43,879 nucleotides of DNA from Planctomycetota bacterium. GTDB taxonomy: Bacteria > Planctomycetota > Phycisphaerae > UBA1845. Numbering within the stretch: position 1 is the stretch's first letter; each line of letters starts with the position of its first letter. The stretch spans positions 1 through 43,879 of the forward strand of contig JADFPW010000003.1 in NCBI GenBank assembly GCA_022562105.1, given 5' to 3'. Positions 18,005-28,641 of this stretch are shown piece after piece. The notes beneath the pieces are model-generated. The model was given only the letters and a program-made list of their open reading frames with translations. It made no database searches and was not told the origin of the DNA. The translations under genes and the position numbers were made by a program.

Positions 18005-19240
18005 ATGTGTAACCGTGAAGATTCCGAATTCGGGCGTCGAGTGATCGACCTGAAGCTGGCCAGCCCCGGCGAGGTGGCGCTTTGCGTTGACCGGCAGAAG
18101 GAACTGTCGGATCAGGGCAAGGACGTACGGCTTTGGGATCTGCTGATCGAGACGGGGTACATTACGCGGTCTCAAATTGCCCGGCTCAACAAGTCTCTGG
18201 ACGAGGACTCGATGTACCGTCCTGCCCAGCAGATCCCGGGTTTTCAGATCCTGGGCAAACTGGGCCAAGGGGCGATGGCGACGGTGTTCAAAGCCAAGCA
18301 ATTGAGCCTGGATCGAATCGTGGCCATCAAAGTGCTGCCCAAGCGGCTGAGCGACAATCAGGAGTTTGTCGATCGTTTCTACCGCGAGGGTCGGGCCGCC
18401 GCCCAGTTGAACGATCCGAACATCGTCCAGGCCATCGATGTGGGTGAGGCGGGTGGGTACCACTACTTCGTGATGGAGTTCATCGATGGGCGAACGGTGT
18501 ACGACTTGGTCTCCAACGGGAAACCGCTGGAGGAGAAGGACGCGGTTGACATTATCCTGCAGACGGCCCGGGCCCTGGACCACTCGCATGCCCGTGGATT
18601 CATTCACCGGGACGTCAAACCCAAGAACATCATGATCACGAAGGACGGAGCGGTGAAGCTGGCCGACATGGGACTGGCCCGTGAAATCAGCGACTACAAG
18701 ACAGCCAACGCTGAAGCGGGTCGAGCATACGGTACGCCGTATTACATCAGCCCCGAGCAGATTCGCGGCGAGATCAACATCGACTTTCGGGCTGACATCT
18801 ATTCACTCGGGGCCACCTTCTGTCATATGGTCACCGGGCGCGTGCCGTTTGAGGGTGAGACCCCGTCGGCTGTTATGCACAAGCACCTCAAAGAGCCTCT
18901 CACGCCCCCGGACCACATCAACACCCGTCTGTCAGCCGGCGTCGGCGAGATCATCGAGGTGATGATGGCCAAGAAGCGGGAAGACCGGTATCCGAACACG
19001 AAGGACTTGATCGAGGATCTCGACGCCTTCGGGCGTGGGGAGCCCCCCCTGCACGCTCGCAAGCGCTATGACCCGGCGTTGCTGCAGAGCTTGGCCGACG
19101 GGGGCGAGCCGATCGCCGATGTCCATGCATCGACTCCAGTCGTGGCCGGTGGCGGGCAGCAGAATTGGACCCTCCTGCTCATCGTCGGCATCGTTCTCGT
19201 GTTCTCGCTGCTGGTGAACATCCTCCTGCTCGTCCGGTGA
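18005..19240 (+). CDS. Hanks-type serine/threonine protein kinase with C-terminal TM anchor
   Basis: LGKLGQGAMATVFKAKQLSLDRIVAIKVL, FIHRDVKPKNIMIT, KLADMGLAR, GTPYYISPEQIRG; TM LLLIVGIVLVFSLLVNILLLV. Confidence 0.95.
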   Translation: MCNREDSEFGRRVIDLKLASPGEVALCVDRQKELSDQGKDVRLWDLLIETGYITRSQIARLNKSLDEDSMYRPAQQIPGFQILGKLGQGAMATVFKAKQLSLDRIVAIKVLPKRLSDNQEFVDRFYREGRAAAQLNDPNIVQAIDVGEAGGYHYFVMEFIDGRTVYDLVSNGKPLEEKDAVDIILQTARALDHSHARGFIHRDVKPKNIMITKDGAVKLADMGLAREISDYKTANAEAGRAYGTPYYISPEQIRGEINIDFRADIYSLGATFCHMVTGRVPFEGETPSAVMHKHLKEPLTPPDHINTRLSAGVGEIIEVMMAKKREDRYPNTKDLIEDLDAFGRGEPPLHARKRYDPALLQSLADGGEPIADVHASTPVVAGGGQQNWTLLLIVGIVLVFSLLVNILLLVR

Positions 19241-19334
19241 ACATCCTCCTGCCCGACCGTCTCCAGCTCGCTATACTCCACACTGATCAGATGACCGAAG
19301 GTGGATCAGTGAGCGGCACGAGCAGCGGGCAATC

Positions 19335-21593
19335 ATGATCGAGGCGACTATCGGCAACGACCTGCCCCGAGTGGACGGACTGGACAAGCTGTCCGGGGCC
19401 ACACGGTACGTGGACGATTTTCGCATCCCCGGGGTGTTGCATGGCGGAACCATTCGCAGCCCGGCTGCCCGGGGACGAATCACCGGCATTCACTTCGGCC
19501 CGGCCGTCAACTGGAGCGAGTTCGTCGTCGTCGATCATCGGGATATTCCGGGTCCGAACGTGGTCGCCCTGATCGAGCCCGATCAGCCGGCCCTGGTCGC
19601 GGACGAGTTTCATCACAAGCACGAACCCATTGTGCTAATCGCCCATCGATCCATCCGAAAGCTGCGCCAGGCCCTGCGCGCGGTCCGCATCGAGTTTGAT
19701 CCGCTACCTGCCGTCTTCGACCCGCAGCAGGAAGTGGAGCCTGCCCTGATCCAATTCGGGACCGACAACGTCTTCAAGCGCGTTGACATTCGTAAAGGCG
19801 ATCCGGAGGGGGGGTTCGCGCGAGCAGACCACGTGATCGAAGGGGAGTATACGACCGGGTCGCAGGAGCATGTTTATCTGGAGACCCAAGGCATGCTCGC
19901 CTACCACGAAAACGGCCGCCTGGTTCTGAAGGGCAGCATGCAGTGTCCCTACTACGTCCTCGACGCCCTGACCACGCTGTTTGAGAGGCTGCCGGACGAG
20001 TTCCGTGTCGTTCAGACTCCGGTGGGTGGCGGATTTGGAGGCAAGGAGGATTTTCCGTCCATACTGGCGATCCACGCCGCCCTGCTTGCGGAAAAGGCCG
20101 GCGGCCCGGTCAAGATGATATACGACCGGCAGGAAGACATGGCCGTCACCACCAAACGTCACCCGAGCCGCGTGCGACATCGAACAGCGCTGGACGCCGA
20201 GGGCCGATTGCTGGCCATGGAAATCGACATCGTGCTGGACGGTGGGGCGTACGTGACGCTCTCACCCGTGGTGTTGAGTCGAGGAGCGATCCACGCAGCC
20301 GGGCCGTACTCGTGCGATCACATTCACATACACGGCGAAGCTCGGCTAACCAACTCGCCACCCTATGGGGCATTTCGTGGGTTCGGCGCACCCCAGACGT
20401 TGTTCGCCGTGGAGCGTCACATGGACGTCATCGCCCACCGCATCGGCATGGACCCAGTCGAGCTGCGCCGACGCAATCTGTTGCGCGACGGGCAAACCAC
20501 TGCTACCGGACAGGTGGTCCGCGACGGGATCGACATGGTCGAGCTGATGGACCGCTCGCTCTCGCTCGCCGAAGCCAGGCTACGCCGGGAGCAACATGTA
20601 GTTCTCAATCGGACGCATCCGTACCTGCGCCGCGGGCTGGGCCTGTCGACGTTCTTTCACGGGGCCGGTTTCACCGGGTCAGGCGAGGTCCGTCTCGCAT
20701 CGGAGGTCTGGATCGAGGGCAAGCCGGATGGGACGGTCGAGTTGCTCACCGCCCAGACCGATATGGGGCAGGGCACTACCACGATCCTGGCCCAACTGGT
20801 CGCGGATCGCCTGGGATTGCCCATCGAGGCAGTGACGATCGCGGACCCGGACACCTCTCGTGTGCCCAACAGCGGGCCGACGGTGGCCAGTCGAACCGCG
20901 ATGGTGGTGGGTCAGCTCGTCACTCGTGCATGTGACGACTTGACCGGTCGGCTCGGGGGCGATGGCCCGTTGCGTGCATTGGCCGTACAGGACGCAATTC
21001 GCGCGTGGCATCGTGATCATCCCGGCCAATGCCTCCAGGGGCGGGCACGCTATTCCAAACCCGAGTCCATCCACTGGGATGAGGAGTCATACCGGGGCGA
21101 TGCGTACGCCTGCTATTCATGGGCATCCCACGTCGCTGAGGTGGAGGTGGACCTGCGCACGTTTGCCGTGCGGGTGGTCGACTACGTCGCGTTGCAGGAG
21201 GTGGGCAAGGTGCTGAACCCGACGCTGGCCCGCGGGCAGATTCAAGGCGGAGTCGTACAGGGCATCGGGTGGGCATTGTACGAAGAGGTACATCTGCAAG
21301 ACGGTGTGATGACCAACAACCAGATGACCAACTACATTATCCCTGCCAGCGGCGACTTGCCGCCCATTCGAGTGTACTTCGAGGAGCAGCCCTCAAAATA
21401 CGGGCCCGGCGGGGCCAAGGGGCTCGGCGAGCTGCCCATGGACGGGCCGGCCCCGGCGATCGTCAACGCGGTCTGCCAGGCGTTGGGGGTGTCGCTCGAC
21501 GCGATTCCGCTGACACCGGAGCGTCTCAGCGAGAGCCTTGAATCAAGCGGATGGGGTGGCGAGGAGATGCCGCGTTCAGAAAGGTCAACGTAG
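19335..21593 (+). CDS. Molybdopterin-binding large subunit, xanthine dehydrogenase / aldehyde oxidase family
   Basis: KLSGATRYVDDF, VGGGFGGKEDF, YGAFRGFGAPQ, TDMGQGTTTILAQ, GPGGAKGLGELPM. Confidence 0.93.
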   Translation: MIEATIGNDLPRVDGLDKLSGATRYVDDFRIPGVLHGGTIRSPAARGRITGIHFGPAVNWSEFVVVDHRDIPGPNVVALIEPDQPALVADEFHHKHEPIVLIAHRSIRKLRQALRAVRIEFDPLPAVFDPQQEVEPALIQFGTDNVFKRVDIRKGDPEGGFARADHVIEGEYTTGSQEHVYLETQGMLAYHENGRLVLKGSMQCPYYVLDALTTLFERLPDEFRVVQTPVGGGFGGKEDFPSILAIHAALLAEKAGGPVKMIYDRQEDMAVTTKRHPSRVRHRTALDAEGRLLAMEIDIVLDGGAYVTLSPVVLSRGAIHAAGPYSCDHIHIHGEARLTNSPPYGAFRGFGAPQTLFAVERHMDVIAHRIGMDPVELRRRNLLRDGQTTATGQVVRDGIDMVELMDRSLSLAEARLRREQHVVLNRTHPYLRRGLGLSTFFHGAGFTGSGEVRLASEVWIEGKPDGTVELLTAQTDMGQGTTTILAQLVADRLGLPIEAVTIADPDTSRVPNSGPTVASRTAMVVGQLVTRACDDLTGRLGGDGPLRALAVQDAIRAWHRDHPGQCLQGRARYSKPESIHWDEESYRGDAYACYSWASHVAEVEVDLRTFAVRVVDYVALQEVGKVLNPTLARGQIQGGVVQGIGWALYEEVHLQDGVMTNNQMTNYIIPASGDLPPIRVYFEEQPSKYGPGGAKGLGELPMDGPAPAIVNAVCQALGVSLDAIPLTPERLSESLESSGWGGEEMPRSERST

Positions 21594-21647
21594 CCCCCGC
21601 CCGGCGAGGCGCGGGACGCTACTTGTTAGGACGTGGGTCGAACGGTG

Positions 21648-22124
21648 ATGGACAAACAGGAGCTCACGTTCAAGCTTAACGGGGTCGAGGTAGCGTGCAC
21701 CGTCCCTCTCGATGCGCGTTTGCTTGATGTCTTGCGCTATGACTGCGACCAGCCGGGCACCAAGGAGGGGTGCGGGGAAGGCGAATGCGGGTCCTGTGCC
21801 GTGCTGCTCGACGGCCTCCCGGTGAACTCGTGCCTGGTGCCCGCGTTCCAGGTGGCGGGTCGGTGCGTCGAAACAGTTGAATCGGTCGCCCACGATGTGC
21901 TCGACATCCTGAACCAAACCGGAACGTCCCAATGCGGAGCCTGCACGCCGGGGATCGTCATATCCATACGCTGGTTGCTGGACCATCCGGAAGCAGTCGA
22001 CGGCCTGGATCTGCGACAGTTCATGAGTGGGAATCTGTGCAGATGTACCGGCTACGACGGAGTGATCGAGGGGTTGGAACGCGCCCTGGCTGAGTGCGGA
22101 GATCGGTCGCGTGCAGGTTTCTAG
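21648..22124 (+). CDS. [2Fe-2S] small subunit of molybdenum hydroxylase
   Basis: [16 protein letters not shown] and [12 protein letters not shown] ... [12 protein letters not shown]. Confidence 0.95.
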   Translation: MDKQELTFKLNGVEVACTVPLDARLLDVLRYDCDQPGTKEGCGEGECGSCAVLLDGLPVNSCLVPAFQVAGRCVETVESVAHDVLDILNQTGTSQCGACTPGIVISIRWLLDHPEAVDGLDLRQFMSGNLCRCTGYDGVIEGLERALAECGDRSRAGF

Positions 22125-22938
22125 TCCGACATCGTTACGCGAGGCCCTGGCCATGCTGGCGAAGGCGGACACCCCGCTGATGCCCGTGGCTGGGGGGACC
22201 GACCTGCTGGTCTCGTGGCATCATCAGGTCAAGGACGATTGGAAGCTGCTGGATCTCTCCAACCTGCACACGGAATTGCAGCCGCTTCGCCTGACCGACG
22301 ATTCGCTGGAAATCGGTGCGCTGACCACCTACTGGGATGTAATGTCATCGCCGTCGGTGGCAGCCGCGTTCCCATTGTTGGCCCAGGCAGCCCGGCAGGT
22401 AGGAGCTATTCAGATCCAGACACGCGGCACCTGGGCGGGTAACATCGCCAATGGATCGCCGGCGGCCGACGGTGTGCCGGTGATGATGGCCTACTCCGCC
22501 ACCGTCGTTCTTGAATCCGTTGACGGTGTGACCGAGGTGCCGCTGGACCGTTATTACACCGGATACAAACAATCGGTGCGCCGACCCGACCAGCTCATTC
22601 GTGCCATACGACTGCCGCGCCGAACACGTCGGGCCGAGTGGTTCCATAAGGTCGGTGCCCGCAGTGCTCAGGCGATCAGCAAGCTCGGCGTCGCCGTGGT
22701 CCACGACGATGATGGATGGCGAGTGGTGGCCAACAGCGTTGCCCCGACGGTACTTCGCTGCCGGGCACTGGAGAGCGCCCTGGACGGCGGAGCGACATTC
22801 GGCACCCCCAATGAAATCCGCCGACTTCTCGATCTCGACATTGCTCCGATCGACGATATGCGTTCGACCGCCCAATACCGGGCCAACGTGCTTAGCCGGC
22901 TGTTGTACCACTGGCTAACCGATTCCGCGGGAGGATGA
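22111..22938 (+). CDS. FAD-binding medium subunit of molybdenum hydroxylase
   Basis: [54 protein letters not shown]; overlaps the [2Fe-2S] gene. Confidence 0.92.
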   Translation: MQVSSPTSLREALAMLAKADTPLMPVAGGTDLLVSWHHQVKDDWKLLDLSNLHTELQPLRLTDDSLEIGALTTYWDVMSSPSVAAAFPLLAQAARQVGAIQIQTRGTWAGNIANGSPAADGVPVMMAYSATVVLESVDGVTEVPLDRYYTGYKQSVRRPDQLIRAIRLPRRTRRAEWFHKVGARSAQAISKLGVAVVHDDDGWRVVANSVAPTVLRCRALESALDGGATFGTPNEIRRLLDLDIAPIDDMRSTAQYRANVLSRLLYHWLTDSAGG

Positions 22939-24353
22939 TCATGATAGCCCGATCTTCCATGTTGCTGGCCGCATTTACGGCGATCCATGCGGTCGCGTTC
23001 ACTGCGTTGGCAGACGCCCCCGCCGTGTACGACCCTGATCCACAACATCTTTGGAATCGTTTGTTCGCCGCGTTTTATGTCCGCCAGGTAGAGGTTGTTG
23101 ACCGCGTGATCGTAGATGGTGAGGCAGTGCGCGGCCTACCGCAGACCGTGGTCCTGGGGCCCGACGTGGTCGATCCGCCGCTGGGGCGACATGCCCGGTT
23201 CCTGCTCGATGATGCGCCGTTTCGCAAATGCAACGAAATCCTGGACGAGTTCCTAAGCTCGAGCGGCGCACAGTTGGTTGACGACCCGCTCAAGCGCGTA
23301 TTATTGCAGCGCGATCTTTGGGCGGTATTCGACCTGCTTGCTGCCGATCCGAAACACGCCAGCCACGGGATGTGGCTGGAAGGCGGTCTGCCCGAGCTGA
23401 CGCCAGTGCATGAACAACATCGACAGATCCTCAGTCGCAAGCTTGCTGCCATAATGCGCGCCGTGGCGTTATCGGCCGAGGAAGTGCGACGGTTACCTGA
23501 CACCTACCAGCTGGCCGTGGACTCGCGTGCGTTTCGGACTGAGCCGGAGGGCAGCGAGCCGCCCCATTACCTGCCCGCGGATCTGTTTGACCCACACGGT
23601 ACGTGGCAGCAGATTGTGTACGGGGAGGCCGAGGGCGGCCTGTTTGGACACACTCATCAAACCGACGGTCGGTCGGTGTTCCGCGTGTTCTGGCGCCTGC
23701 CTGAACCCGCAGGCACACCAGAGCAATTGCAAAGATGGCTGACCGGCCGTCAGCGTTCGATGCAAGCTCCGCGCGCTTCGTTGGACCAGCTGCCGGTCGA
23801 AGGGCCGGAGCGGCAAAGGGCCGAGGCGGAAGGGGAGCGGGCACAAGAAGATCTTCCCGTCGGCAGCCGGTTCGTGTTGTTGCGTCAACTTATCTGCCTG
23901 GACGATCAACTCACTCCCGTGGCGACCGGCATCGTCGAGAGCGTTCTGATCCGTGTCGTGCTCGCTTCTATCGAGCCGCCAGCCCACGATATCGACCAAC
24001 TGTTCGAGTCGTTCGAGATGAACCGTTCGCTGTTGCTGGGTGGTCAGCGTGGTGGATTGCATCCAACCCACCCGGGCAGCGACCAGTTCTACGGGCTGTC
24101 CCTGCTCGGGAGACTGCACAGCGACCCGAAGGGCCGGCTGTTAGTCGGTCGGCCATTTCCGGATAACTGTACGAATTGCCACTCCGGTAGAACGCTTTCC
24201 GGTGAGTCGACGATCCAGGCCACTGTACGAAGCTTGCGTGCTGGAGTAGAGGTCCACTCGCCACGCTCGACGATTCAGGCCGAGCGCACCATCCGGTGGA
24301 AGCAACAACGAGATGACTTCCAGCGCCTACGCGAATACTGGAATGATCACTGA
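22935..24353 (+). CDS. Secreted hypothetical protein with a single CxxCH haem-c-like motif
   Basis: Signal peptide [42 protein letters not shown] near the C-terminus; ATGA overlap with preceding gene. Confidence 0.75.
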   Translation: MIMIARSSMLLAAFTAIHAVAFTALADAPAVYDPDPQHLWNRLFAAFYVRQVEVVDRVIVDGEAVRGLPQTVVLGPDVVDPPLGRHARFLLDDAPFRKCNEILDEFLSSSGAQLVDDPLKRVLLQRDLWAVFDLLAADPKHASHGMWLEGGLPELTPVHEQHRQILSRKLAAIMRAVALSAEEVRRLPDTYQLAVDSRAFRTEPEGSEPPHYLPADLFDPHGTWQQIVYGEAEGGLFGHTHQTDGRSVFRVFWRLPEPAGTPEQLQRWLTGRQRSMQAPRASLDQLPVEGPERQRAEAEGERAQEDLPVGSRFVLLRQLICLDDQLTPVATGIVESVLIRVVLASIEPPAHDIDQLFESFEMNRSLLLGGQRGGLHPTHPGSDQFYGLSLLGRLHSDPKGRLLVGRPFPDNCTNCHSGRTLSGESTIQATVRSLRAGVEVHSPRSTIQAERTIRWKQQRDDFQRLREYWNDH

Positions 24354-25353
24354 GCATTATCGAGAGTCAGGTGATCCGCCTGTCGCATCGGTAGCGTCGG
24401 CCGCTCAACGCAAGATCCAGGGCGGAGTGCAAGTCGTCACCGGGGCGTTCGGCTACTCCGGCCGATACATTGCTCGGCGCCTGCTCGACGCTGGGCTTGA
24501 AGTGCGCACGCTGACAAACTCACCGCGAAGAGGCGACGAACTCGGCCCCAGAATCGAGGCTCATCCGTTTCATTTCGATGAACCGAATCGACTCATCAAT
24601 TCGCTGCGCGGGGCGTCCGTCTTGTACAACACCTATTGGGTCCGCTTCAACCACGCCACGTTCAAGCACGCGACCGCCGTGGCGAACACGCTTATACTGT
24701 TCGAGGCGGCGCGCGAGGCGGGCGTCGAGCGCATCGTGCACGTCAGCATCACCAACCCCTCCGAGGATTCCGATCTGGAGTATTTCAGCGGCAAGGCTCG
24801 CCTGGAACGTGCGTTGCTTGAAAGCGGTCTGTCATACGCGATCCTGCGCCCGACGGTTCTGTTTGGTGACGAGGACATCCTCATCAACAACATCGCCTGG
24901 GTATTGCGCACGTTTCCGGTGTTCGGCGTCTTCGGTGACGGGCGATATCGGCTCCAGCCCATCTTCGTCGACGACCTGGCGGCCCTGGCGGTCCGTGAGG
25001 GTACCAGCCGGGAGAACTGCATCATCGACGCCATCGGTCCGGAGACGTTCACCTACCGCGAGCTCGTCCGGCAAATCGGTACCATCATCGGTGAAGACAA
25101 GCCGATCATCTCCCTGCCGCCGTCGATCGGCTACGCCATCGGAGCAATCATCGGTAAGCTGGTGGGCGACGTGGTCATCACCCGCGAGGAGATCACGGGT
25201 TTGATGGCTGATCTTCTACATACCGATTCGCTGCCGGCCGGTCCGACGCGATTGACCGATTGGCTCCGCGCTCACGCGGACACGCTGGGCCGCCGCTACC
25301 GCAGCGAACTCGCCCGCCGCCGCCACGGCACCGTTTCCTACCACACGCGGTGA
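24343..25353 (+). CDS. NAD(P)-binding SDR/NmrA-like (NDUFA9-type) oxidoreductase
   Basis: VVTGAFGYSGRYIARRLLDAG, YFSGKARLERALLESGLSYAILRPTVLFG; overlaps preceding gene. Confidence 0.85.
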   Translation: MITEHYRESGDPPVASVASAAQRKIQGGVQVVTGAFGYSGRYIARRLLDAGLEVRTLTNSPRRGDELGPRIEAHPFHFDEPNRLINSLRGASVLYNTYWVRFNHATFKHATAVANTLILFEAAREAGVERIVHVSITNPSEDSDLEYFSGKARLERALLESGLSYAILRPTVLFGDEDILINNIAWVLRTFPVFGVFGDGRYRLQPIFVDDLAALAVREGTSRENCIIDAIGPETFTYRELVRQIGTIIGEDKPIISLPPSIGYAIGAIIGKLVGDVVITREEITGLMADLLHTDSLPAGPTRLTDWLRAHADTLGRRYRSELARRRHGTVSYHTR

Positions 25354-25384
25354 CGCCCCGAACGCCGACCCCTCCGCCAGCCCC

Positions 25385-25403
25385 ACCGGTTTTAGAAACC
25401 GGT
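25385..25403. repeat. Short intergenic palindrome, possible terminator
   Basis: accggttttagaaaccggt. Confidence 0.5.
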
Positions 25404-25514
25404 TTCACACCCCGCCGTCAGCGTTGACACCCGCAGCGCCCACGCCCTAGAATCTCGGTCTATCCGGGGGCGGACGATCCGCCTACGGCGGACAGGGGTG
25501 TCGAGGATTGCTGC

Positions 25515-26609
25515 GTGCCTGAGTTAACGCTTTCCGAACTGGTCGGCATTCTCGCTGAAAAGGGGATGCCCTGTGGGATCGAGGGTGACCCGTCGGTCGT
25601 GGTGCGGGCGGTCAATACGCTCGCCGACGCCGTCGAGGGCGAACTGAGCTTCCTGGCCAATCCCAAGTACCGCAAACAGCTGACCACCACCCGAGCGTCC
25701 GCCGTTCTGGTGTCAAACAACGCCCCGCCCAACGGACGATGCGTCAAACTCCGCTGTCAGAATCCCTATGCCGCGGTCGCCTTCGCCGTGGACGCGATTC
25801 ACGGCCGACGGCAACATCCTCAATGGGGGCTCAGCGACGCGGCCGACATCAGTCCAAAGGCCAGCATCGGGCCGGGAGCCAACATTGCCGCCGGCGTCTC
25901 CATCGAAGCGGACGTGGTCATCGGGGCCAAAGCGACGATCTATCCCGGTTGTTACGTCGGAAAGGGAGTGACGATCGGCGATGAGGTCACTCTCTTCGCC
26001 AATGCCGTCATTTACGACGGTTCCAAGCTGGGACATCGGGTGACCATCCATGCGGGCACAGTGATCGGCCAGGACGGTGTCGGCTACGCTCCGGTGGATG
26101 GGAAGTGGATCAAGATCCCACAGGCTGGGCACGTTGAACTGGGTGACGACGTTGAGATTGGTGCGTTATGTGCTATCGATCGGGCCACGCTGGGTGTCAC
26201 CCGCATTGGGCGGGGCACCAAGTTCAGCAACCTGATCGCCATCGGCCACGGCACCAAGATTGGCGAGGATTGCATGATGGTTGCTCAGGTGGGAATCGCC
26301 GGTTCGGTGGACGTGGGGAATCACGTTGTTATGGGCGGGCAAGTCGGCGTCGCCGGCCATGTGACCATTGGTGATCGTACGCAGGTGGCCGGTAGGTCCG
26401 GTGTTCTCGCCGATATCCCAGCCGACCAGAAGATCATGGGCCTCCCGGCCGTACCTAGCGGCGACGCTCGTCGGCAGTTGATTCTTGTGCAGCGATTGCC
26501 AGCCATGAGGCTTCAAATCCGCCAGATGCAAGCTGAGATCGACCGGTTGACCCAACTCGTCGAAGGCGAGAAGAGGCCAAGCGGAGGATCGAGCGCGTCC
26601 AGCCGGTGA
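25515..26609 (+). CDS. lpxD: UDP-3-O-acylglucosamine N-acyltransferase
   Basis: Left-handed beta-helix hexapeptide repeats; N-terminal LpxD domain (LSFLANPKYRKQLTTTRASAVLV); VIGQDGVGYAPVDGKWIKIPQAGHVELGDDVEIGALCAIDRATLG. Confidence 0.95.
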   Translation: MPELTLSELVGILAEKGMPCGIEGDPSVVVRAVNTLADAVEGELSFLANPKYRKQLTTTRASAVLVSNNAPPNGRCVKLRCQNPYAAVAFAVDAIHGRRQHPQWGLSDAADISPKASIGPGANIAAGVSIEADVVIGAKATIYPGCYVGKGVTIGDEVTLFANAVIYDGSKLGHRVTIHAGTVIGQDGVGYAPVDGKWIKIPQAGHVELGDDVEIGALCAIDRATLGVTRIGRGTKFSNLIAIGHGTKIGEDCMMVAQVGIAGSVDVGNHVVMGGQVGVAGHVTIGDRTQVAGRSGVLADIPADQKIMGLPAVPSGDARRQLILVQRLPAMRLQIRQMQAEIDRLTQLVEGEKRPSGGSSASSR

Positions 26610-27511
26610 CCAGCCAGCCGAACAACATCGTCGCCGGGTCTCTCCGTGAAACGCCCGTCGGAATCATCGCCGGCGCCGGGGGTTTTCCTTTTCTGGTAGC
26701 CGAGGGCGCCAGACGGCAGGGGCGATCGGTAGTTATCATCGGCCTTCGTGGTTTGGCAGACCCCGACTTGCAGTCGCTAGCCGACGTGTTCCGTTGGTTC
26801 GGAATCGGCCGGCTCGGCGGGTGGATTCGCTTCTTGCGGCGCCACCGGGTGAATCAGGCAGTCATGGCGGGTTGGGTGCGAAAGACGGACATGTATGGGC
26901 GTTTCCGAATGCTTAGCCTCATGCCCGATTGGACGACGGCTCGGCTCTGGTTCTTCGGTCTCAAGGACAAGCGAAATGACACCGTGCTCGGCGCCGTGGC
27001 CGACGTGCTGGCCAAGAAGAACATCCATTTGGACGATTGTGTGCGGTACTGCACGGACGCCTTGGCTCCCGAGGCGGTCCTGACCGACCGTGCCCCATCG
27101 GCGGAACAGTGGAAGGACATCCGTTTCGGCTGGAACATCGCCAAGGAGATGGGTCGGTTGGACATCGGCCAATCCGTCGCGGTCAAGGAGACGGAGGTCA
27201 TCGCCGTCGAAGCCATCGAGGGCACCGATCGAATGATCGAGCGGGCCGGCGATCTCTGCTCGCGAGGCGGATGGATCCTGATCAAAGCGGCCAAGCCGAA
27301 TCAGGACATGCGTTTCGATGTGCCGACGGTGGGCCCCGACACGATCGAGAAGCTGCATCGTCATGGCGGACGTGTCTTGGTCATCGAAGCCGGCACCACG
27401 GTGATCATCGAGCGTGAGCGGATGCTGGAGATGGCCCGACGACTCCAGATCACGGTTGTCGGCTGGTCCGGCCGGGGGACCGAGGCCGATCGCCAGCCAG
27501 AGGCCGGATGA
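26606..27511 (+). CDS. lpxI: UDP-2,3-diacylglucosamine pyrophosphatase LpxI (DUF1009), GTG start overlapping lpxD
   Basis: VGIIAGAGGFPFLVAEGARRQGRSVVIIGLRG, VNQAVMAGWVRK, EAIEGTDRMIERAGDL, DVPTVGPDTIEKLHRHGGRVLVIEAGTTVI. Confidence 0.92.
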   Translation: MTSQPNNIVAGSLRETPVGIIAGAGGFPFLVAEGARRQGRSVVIIGLRGLADPDLQSLADVFRWFGIGRLGGWIRFLRRHRVNQAVMAGWVRKTDMYGRFRMLSLMPDWTTARLWFFGLKDKRNDTVLGAVADVLAKKNIHLDDCVRYCTDALAPEAVLTDRAPSAEQWKDIRFGWNIAKEMGRLDIGQSVAVKETEVIAVEAIEGTDRMIERAGDLCSRGGWILIKAAKPNQDMRFDVPTVGPDTIEKLHRHGGRVLVIEAGTTVIIERERMLEMARRLQITVVGWSGRGTEADRQPEAG

Positions 27512-27741
27512 TTGCTCGGGCGCGGCGCCCGGGGGAGGGCATGTCGCCAGGGCCACGACAGTCGAAACGTCGGAAGGGACACAATAGTCGGAAGTCGGCG
27601 AACGCTCCGTGGCGCTGCGGACCGAAGCAAAGGTGTCAGAATGATCCGTAGAAGAAGGCAAGGAAAACCATCCTGACACGCACATATGTCCGGCACCCTT
27701 CCTTCCACGAAGTCCGTTACGGTGCCGCAGTCACCGGCAAC

Positions 27742-28299
27742 ATGCATGAGGGTTCTTTAATGGCCACATTCGTAGCGCTGCTACGCGGCATCAACGTTGC
27801 GGGAAAGGGCAAGCTCCGCATGGCCACGTTACGCGAGAGTTGCGAAGCCCGAGGTCTAACCAACGTCCGCACCTATCTCCAGAGCGGCAACCTCGTCTTC
27901 GACTGCAAACTGACCAGTGGCGCCAAGGTCGCTGCAATGGTCGAAAGCCTTCTCGAATCACACTTCGGCCTCAACGCGCGCGCAATCATACGTACGCCCG
28001 CCGAGTTGCAGCACATCGTGAAGAACAACCCGTTTGCGTCACACGCCCGAATGGACCCAACCAAGGTTCATGCAACGTTTCTCGCATCGCGTCCGACGGC
28101 AAAGCTTGTTCGACAGCTTGAACGTGTCGATACCCGCGGCGACGCCCTTGTCGTCAGTCGGCAAGAGGTGCTACTCCATTGCCCAAACGGCTACGGGCGA
28201 ACAAAGCTCAACAACGTCTTCCTAGAACACCAACTCCAGGTGGCCGCCACTACGCGCAATTGGAAAACCGTCGAGGCGCTTTGCAGAATGGTCGTCTGA
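27742..28299 (+). CDS. DUF1697 family protein
   Basis: FVALLRGINVAGKGKLRMATLRESCEARGLTNVRTYLQSGNLVF ... ATTRNWKTVEALCRM. Confidence 0.92.
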   Translation: MHEGSLMATFVALLRGINVAGKGKLRMATLRESCEARGLTNVRTYLQSGNLVFDCKLTSGAKVAAMVESLLESHFGLNARAIIRTPAELQHIVKNNPFASHARMDPTKVHATFLASRPTAKLVRQLERVDTRGDALVVSRQEVLLHCPNGYGRTKLNNVFLEHQLQVAATTRNWKTVEALCRMVV

Positions 28300-28641
28300 T
28301 GGCAGGACGGCGATCACCTGTGCCTCCGCCATATGATCGTACGTTTCCCCTAGCCGTGGCGCCCGACGTGAAACCCGCCTGGGCGGTGAGCGTCGAAGCT
28401 GACGAGCTGCGCCCAGCCAGGACGGCCATATCGCGTGGCTAGTCGGGTTTTCTATTCGGCACACGTCGCGCGTACTCGTGGAGCGTTTGCTTGGATACGT
28501 CGACGCCCGGAGCAGGGTCATCGACTTTGGTGAGGCCCGGAGCAGTTCCTCCGCAGGTTGGACTTTTGGTTCGTCAGTCGCGTAAACGGTAACGGCTTCG
28601 CTGACGACGTCCGACCGAGTGAGGACGCGGTTTGTGAGCTA

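Noticed and set aside
28441-28570. Possible IS110 transposase remnant on the minus strand (PGVDVSKQTLHEYARR)
   Set aside because: Only a dozen suggestive residues before a stop; too short to support.
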